46,245 nucleotides of DNA, from contig JAEVYS010000081.1 in NCBI GenBank assembly GCA_023392635.1, positions 1 to 46,245 of the forward strand, read 5' to 3'. This document shows positions 42,996 to 46,245 of this stretch, piece after piece. This DNA is from Actinomycetes bacterium (GTDB lineage Bacteria; Actinomycetota; Actinomycetes; Propionibacteriales; Propionibacteriaceae). The translations under genes and the position numbers were made by a program. Positions within the stretch are counted from its first letter, which is position 1. Each line of letters opens with the position of its first letter. The notes beneath the pieces are model-generated. The model saw nothing but the letters and a program-made list of their open reading frames with translations. It was not told where the DNA came from and did no database searches.

Positions 42996-43001
42996 TAGGC
43001 T
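42996..43001 (+). promoter_or_regulatory. -10 box TAGGCT for hisE-hisG
   Basis: TAGGCT ends eight bases before the hisE GTG. It is identical to the mshC -10 box, and no Shine-Dalgarno is present. Confidence 0.45.
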
Positions 43002-43009
43002 GGCCCGCC

Positions 43010-43276
43010 GTGAGCAAATCCTTCGAAGACCTGTTCGCCGAACTGCGCCATCGCGCGGCGACCCGCCCGGAGGGGTCGGGCACGGTCCGGGCGCTGGACG
43101 CGGGCGTCCATGCCATTGGCAAGAAGGTGATCGAGGAGGCCGCCGAGGTGTGGATGGCCGCCGAGTACCAGAGCAAGGCCGAGGCGGCCGAGGAGATCAG
43201 CCAGCTGCTCTACCACGTGCAGGTGCTGATGCTGTCGCTCGGTCTCGAGCTCGAAGACGTCTACGAATACCTGTGA
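43010..43276 (+). CDS. hisE: Phosphoribosyl-ATP diphosphatase
   Basis: 88 residues from GTG (MSKSFEDLFAELRHR). It hydrolyses phosphoribosyl-ATP to phosphoribosyl-AMP, histidine step 2. The MazG-like metal-binding residues are in KKVIEEAAEVWMAAEY and EAAEEISQLLYHVQVLM. The size is right for a monofunctional HisE, and the hisE-hisG order is that of other actinobacteria. It overlaps a possible hisG GTG by GTGA. Confidence 0.95.
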   Translation: MSKSFEDLFAELRHRAATRPEGSGTVRALDAGVHAIGKKVIEEAAEVWMAAEYQSKAEAAEEISQLLYHVQVLMLSLGLELEDVYEYL

Positions 43277-43287
43277 ACGGAACCGCT

Positions 43288-44145
43288 GTGACCGCAGACC
43301 TGCTGAAGATCGCCGTCCCCAACAAGGGCTCGCTGGCCGAGTCGGCCGCCGCCATGCTGCGGGAGGCCGGCTACCGGCAACGCAGCGACGCCAAGGACCT
43401 GGTGCTGGTCGACGACGCCAACGGTGTGGAGTTCTACTACCTGAGGCCCCGGGACATCGCGGTGTACGTGGGGGAGGGCACCCTCGACCTCGGTATCACC
43501 GGACGGGACATGCTGCTCGATTCCGGCGCCGAGGCCGAGGAGGTCAAGGCCCTCGGCTTCGGCGGCACCCGCTTCCGGTTCGCCGCGCCGGGCGGCTCGA
43601 CGATGCAGGTCGCCGACCTGGCCGGCAAGCGCATCGCCACCTCCTACCCGGGGCTGGTGGCCGCCTACCTGGAGAGCCACGGCGTCACCGCCCGGCTGAT
43701 CCACCTCGACGGCGCCGTCGAGAGCTCGGTGCGCCTCGGCGTGGCGGACGTGGTGGCCGACGTGGTCGAGACCGGCACGACGCTGAAGCGCGCCGGCCTC
43801 GAGCTGTTCGGCGAGGCCATCCTGGAGTCGGAGGGCATCCTGATCCAGCGCCGCGGCGCCGAGTCGCCCGCGGGCCTGGACCTGCTGGTGCGCCGGCTCA
43901 GCGGTGTGATCACCGCCCGCGACTACCTGATGGTCGACTACAACGTGCCCACGGAGAAGCTGGACGCGGCCTGCCGCGTCACCCCCGGCCTGGACTCGCC
44001 GACCGTGTCGCCTCTGGCCAAGCAGGGCTGGGTCGCCGTCCGGGCGATGATCCCCGCCCGTGAGGCGCAACGGATCATGGACGACCTGTGGGACACCGGC
44101 GCGGACGCCATCCTGGTCACCAGCATCCACGCCTGTCGGCTGTAG
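43288..44145 (+). CDS. hisG: ATP phosphoribosyltransferase (long form)
   Basis: 285 residues from GTG 43288 (MTADLLKIAVPNKGSLAE); a GTG five codons earlier (43273) overlapping the hisE stop is an equally possible start. It catalyses the first, feedback-controlled step of histidine synthesis. Blocks are VEFYYLRPRDIAVYVGEG, LDLGITGRDMLLD, and the PRPP loop LGVADVVADVVETGTTLK. The C-terminal HisG_C regulatory domain (about 210-285) ends ILVTSIHACRL, so it is the long form that does not need HisZ. Confidence 0.96.
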   Translation: MTADLLKIAVPNKGSLAESAAAMLREAGYRQRSDAKDLVLVDDANGVEFYYLRPRDIAVYVGEGTLDLGITGRDMLLDSGAEAEEVKALGFGGTRFRFAAPGGSTMQVADLAGKRIATSYPGLVAAYLESHGVTARLIHLDGAVESSVRLGVADVVADVVETGTTLKRAGLELFGEAILESEGILIQRRGAESPAGLDLLVRRLSGVITARDYLMVDYNVPTEKLDAACRVTPGLDSPTVSPLAKQGWVAVRAMIPAREAQRIMDDLWDTGADAILVTSIHACRL

Positions 44146-44148
44146 CCC

Positions 44149-44661
44149 GTGTCGACCCTGGGGACGGCCAGCGCGGACTACGCCGGGGATCGTGGCGACC
44201 CCGACCCCGCACTCAGGGCTGTGCTGGCGACGGCCGGCGGACAGGCGGGCTACCTGAGGGCGGTCGCGGAGCTGTGTACCGCGCGGTTCCTGCTCCCGGT
44301 GGTCGCTCTCGGTGACGACGGCGGCGACGGGCCGGTGCCGGACCGGCACGCCGAACTGCGCGCCGTCCAGCTCAGGGCGGCGGACGGCACGCTCGCGATG
44401 CCGGCCTTCACCGGACTCGACGCGCTCTCCGCCTGGCGTGCCGACGCCCGTCCCGTGCCGTGCCGCCTCGATGAGGTCGCAGCCGCCGCCGTCGAGGCCG
44501 GGGCGGTCGCGGTCCTGGTCGACCTCGCCGGACCGAGCCCGCTGGTGATCGAAGGCGAGTTGCTGGCCCAGCTCGCATCCGGCCGCCGGCTGGTCGAGCT
44601 CCCGGACGGGAGCTGGGGCTGGCTCTACGCCGATTCGTCCCCCGAAGGCTTCACCGGCTAG
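44149..44661 (+). CDS. sseB: SseB-family protein
   Basis: 170 residues from GTG three bases after the hisG stop. It has the SseB N-terminal domain: LRAVLATAGGQAGYLRAVAELCTARFLLPVVAL, LRAVQLRAADGTLAMPAFTGLDALSAWRADARPVPC and GAVAVLVDLAGPSPLVIEGELLAQLASGR. Such proteins commonly lie just upstream of infC in actinobacteria and have no known biochemical function here. The TAG stop is part of a TAGGAT box that may drive infC. Confidence 0.88.
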   Translation: MSTLGTASADYAGDRGDPDPALRAVLATAGGQAGYLRAVAELCTARFLLPVVALGDDGGDGPVPDRHAELRAVQLRAADGTLAMPAFTGLDALSAWRADARPVPCRLDEVAAAAVEAGAVAVLVDLAGPSPLVIEGELLAQLASGRRLVELPDGSWGWLYADSSPEGFTG

Positions 44662-44664
44662 GAT
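44659..44664 (+). promoter_or_regulatory. -10 box TAGGAT for the infC operon
   Basis: TAGGAT overlaps the sseB stop codon. It predicts a leader of about 190 nt that contains the attenuator-like hairpin. Confidence 0.45.
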
Positions 44665-44712
44665 GGTCGGTGATCGACTGCGCCACCAGGCAGCAGTCCG
44701 CACAAGTGGAGT

Positions 44713-44820
44713 CCTGAACTCCCACCCGATCGCGCACGGCGTGACGGGTCGGTACGCCGAGGCGGCGCGGAACGCGCTTGCCCGCTGTTCAGGGTCTCCG
44801 CACGCGCGGAGGCCCTTTCT
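44713..44820 (+). promoter_or_regulatory. infC leader attenuator: terminator hairpin with competing pairing
   Basis: GGGTCTCCGC (44792-44801) and GCGGAGGCCC (44806-44815) form a 10-bp stem (one G-U) followed by TTTCT, an intrinsic terminator 45 bases upstream of the infC start. CCTGAAC (44713-44719) is exactly complementary to GTTCAGG (44787-44793), which overlaps the base of that stem. This offers an alternative fold. Confidence 0.55.
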
Positions 44821-44864
44821 GGTTGCAGACGGTCGCACACCATTCCAGTACCAAGGAGAAACAC

Positions 44865-45554
44865 ATCAGCACTGAACCGCGGATCAACGATCGCATCCAC
44901 GTCAACGAGGTGCGCCTGGTCGGCCCTGCCGGCGAACAGGTGGGCATCGTGCGGATCGAGGACGCCCTGCGCCTGGCGCGGGAGGCCGACCTCGACCTGG
45001 TCGAGGTGGCCCCGATGGCCCGCCCGCCGGTCGCGAAGTTGATGGACTACGGCAAGTTCAAGTACGAGGCGGCCCAGAAGGCGCGCGAGTCGCGGCGCAA
45101 CCAGACCAACACGGTCATCAAGGAGATGAAGCTGCGGCCCAAGATCGACAGCCACGACTACGAGACCAAGAAGGGTCACGTCGTGCGCTTCCTCAAGGCC
45201 GGCGACAAGGTGAAGATCACCATCATGTTCCGTGGCCGGGAGCAGAGCCGCCCCGAGCTCGGCTTCAACCTGCTGAAGAAGCTCGCCGACGACGTGGCCG
45301 AGGACGGCTTCATCGAGTCGGCGCCGAAGCAGGACGGCCGCAACATGCTCATGGTGCTCTCACCGACCCGCAAGAAGACCGAGGCGAAGGTCGAGGTGGA
45401 GGCCGCCAAGGCCGCCCGCGCGGCCGACCGGGCAGCCAGCCAGCAGGCTGAGCGCCAGGCGGAGGCGGAGCTGCGTGCAGCCGCCGCCGCAGCTGCCCAA
45501 CCGAAGAAGAAGCGGGGTCCCGCGGACAACATGGACCCCGACATCGACCTGTAA
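44865..45554 (+). CDS. infC: Translation initiation factor IF-3 (AUC start)
   Basis: 229 residues. IF-3 binds the 30S subunit and proofreads start codon and initiator tRNA. The start is ATC at 44865, six bases after AAGGAG (44853-44858), giving (M)STEPRINDRIHVNEVRLVG. No ATG, GTG or TTG with a ribosome binding site fits. Non-canonical infC starts allow IF-3 to repress its own translation. The N domain (1-75) contains LREADLDLVEVAPMARPPVAKLMDYGKFKYE, with some Ala/Arg variation. The C domain has VIKEMKLRPKIDSHDYETK. A ~60-residue Ala/Lys/Glu-rich tail follows. Confidence 0.95.
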   Translation: MSTEPRINDRIHVNEVRLVGPAGEQVGIVRIEDALRLAREADLDLVEVAPMARPPVAKLMDYGKFKYEAAQKARESRRNQTNTVIKEMKLRPKIDSHDYETKKGHVVRFLKAGDKVKITIMFRGREQSRPELGFNLLKKLADDVAEDGFIESAPKQDGRNMLMVLSPTRKKTEAKVEVEAAKAARAADRAASQQAERQAEAELRAAAAAAAQPKKKRGPADNMDPDIDL

Positions 45555-45573
45555 ATAGAAAAGGACACTCACT

Positions 45574-45780
45574 ATGCCGAAGATGAAGACGCACTCGGGC
45601 GCCAAGAAGCGCTTCCGGGTCACCGGTACGGGCAAGGTCATGCACCGCCAGGCCGGCAAGATGCACCTCAACGAGCACAAGCCGACCAGCCAGACCCGTC
45701 GTCTCGACGGCGACAAGGTGGTGGCCAAGGGCGACGCCAAGAAGGCCCGTCGCCTCCTTGGCAGCTACAAGGCCAAGTGA
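45574..45780 (+). CDS. rpmI: 50S ribosomal protein L35
   Basis: 68 residues from ATG with AAAGGA upstream. MPKMKTHSGAKKRFRVTGTGKV and HLNEHKPTSQTRRL are diagnostic of L35. It lies between infC and rplT in the universal order, 19 bp after infC. Confidence 0.97.
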   Translation: MPKMKTHSGAKKRFRVTGTGKVMHRQAGKMHLNEHKPTSQTRRLDGDKVVAKGDAKKARRLLGSYKAK

Positions 45781-45816
45781 CGTCCCCCCGAACCTGAAGA
45801 CTGAGGAGTAACCGCC

Positions 45817-46185
45817 ATGGCACGCGTGAAGCGTTCCGTCAACGCACAGAAGAAGCGTCGCGAAGTCCTGGAAGCCGCCTCCGGCTACCGGGGACAGCGT
45901 TCCCGGCTGTACCGCAAGGCCAAGGAACAGCTGCTGCATTCCTACACCTACGCCTACCGCGACCGTCGCGCCCGCAAGGGTGACTTCCGCGCGCTGTGGA
46001 TCCAGCGGATCAACGCCGCGGCCCGCGCCGAGGGGATGACCTACAACCGGTTCATCAGCGGCCTGAAGAACGCCGGTGTCGAGGTGGATCGCAAGATCCT
46101 CGCCGAGCTGGCCGTCAACGACGCAGCGACCTTCGCCGCGCTCGTCGAGGTTGCCAAGTCGAACCAGCCGGTGCAGGCAGCCTGA
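45817..46185 (+). CDS. rplT: 50S ribosomal protein L20
   Basis: 122 residues from ATG behind GAGGAG. MARVKRSVNAQKKRREVLEAASGYRG, then AYRDRRARKGDFRALWIQRINAAAR and NRFISGLKNAGVEVDRKILAELA cover the whole L20 family. In several bacteria L20 represses infC-rpmI-rplT through leader RNA, which is relevant to the leader upstream of infC. The last 60 bases of the window hold no further gene. Confidence 0.97.
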   Translation: MARVKRSVNAQKKRREVLEAASGYRGQRSRLYRKAKEQLLHSYTYAYRDRRARKGDFRALWIQRINAAARAEGMTYNRFISGLKNAGVEVDRKILAELAVNDAATFAALVEVAKSNQPVQAA

Positions 46186-46245
46186 GGCAGTAGCCCAGAA
46201 CCGACGGCCCGGCGCCTTCACGGGGCCCCGCCGCCCCCAACCCCA

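Noticed and set aside
44778..44864. Upstream ATG in frame with infC as the start
   Set aside because: It has no ribosome binding site, lies inside the attenuator region and adds non-conserved residues. The AAGGAG-ATC arrangement gives the conserved N-terminus.
46186..46245. Terminator after rplT
   Set aside because: Only a weak 5-bp GC pairing is visible before the window ends, so it cannot be supported.

Overview
The window is a 46.2-kb, high-GC chromosomal segment from an actinobacterium. The gene order smc–ftsY–ffh–rpsP–KH–rimM–trmD–rplS–lepB–rnhB–DUF2469–yraN–comM–dprA and the gene mshC (mycothiol synthesis) place it in Actinomycetota. The mixture of genes fits Propionibacteriales, but that finer placement is inference. 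GTG starts are frequent. About a dozen starts have a TANNNT-like -10 box only 5-9 nt upstream and no Shine-Dalgarno sequence, which is the pattern of leaderless transcripts.

Layout: (1) 1-6.2 kb holds the 3' end of smc, a small membrane protein, ftsY, a GNAT acetyltransferase, a GH51 arabinofuranosidase and ffh. Two accessory genes thus sit inside the SRP cluster. (2) 6.2-9.6 kb has an amidohydrolase facing a reverse-strand pair, an Nramp metal transporter followed by an HtrA-like protease without a signal peptide. (3) 9.7-11.9 kb is the rpsP-khpA-rimM-trmD ribosome/tRNA maturation operon. (4) 12-15.5 kb is sdhCAB (complex II), ending in a cluster of hairpins. (5) 15.6-21.8 kb has a two-TM protein, rplS, lepB, rnhB, DUF2469, yraN, comM and dprA. 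(6) 21.8-33.9 kb is accessory: a flavin disulfide oxidoreductase, a DUF4349 lipoprotein, a secreted amylase that looks like a truncated amylopullulanase, TMEM175-like and CPBP membrane proteins, an APC permease, a degenerate APH-fold protein and a psuK-psuG pseudouridine catabolic operon. (7) 34-38.8 kb has ferritin, DUF427, tRNA-Leu(GAG), an M20 peptidase with a methyltransferase, and YdeI/OmdA followed by a hidden partial copy of its own C-terminus. (8) 38.8-44.1 kb has an aldo/keto reductase, uppP, mshC, a DUF559 Vsr-like nuclease bracketed by two 72-bp palindromic elements, then hisE-hisG. (9) 44.1-46.2 kb has sseB and infC-rpmI-rplT with an AUC-initiated infC behind an attenuator-like leader.

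Most of the window is conserved housekeeping sequence. The least expected element is the DUF559 gene between two equal-length (72-bp) palindromes at 41904-42958. Other points of interest are the amylopullulanase truncation, the ydeI C-terminal duplication, the APH-like protein with substituted catalytic residues, and the systematic leaderless promoters. I found no CRISPR array, insertion sequence, prophage or rRNA.
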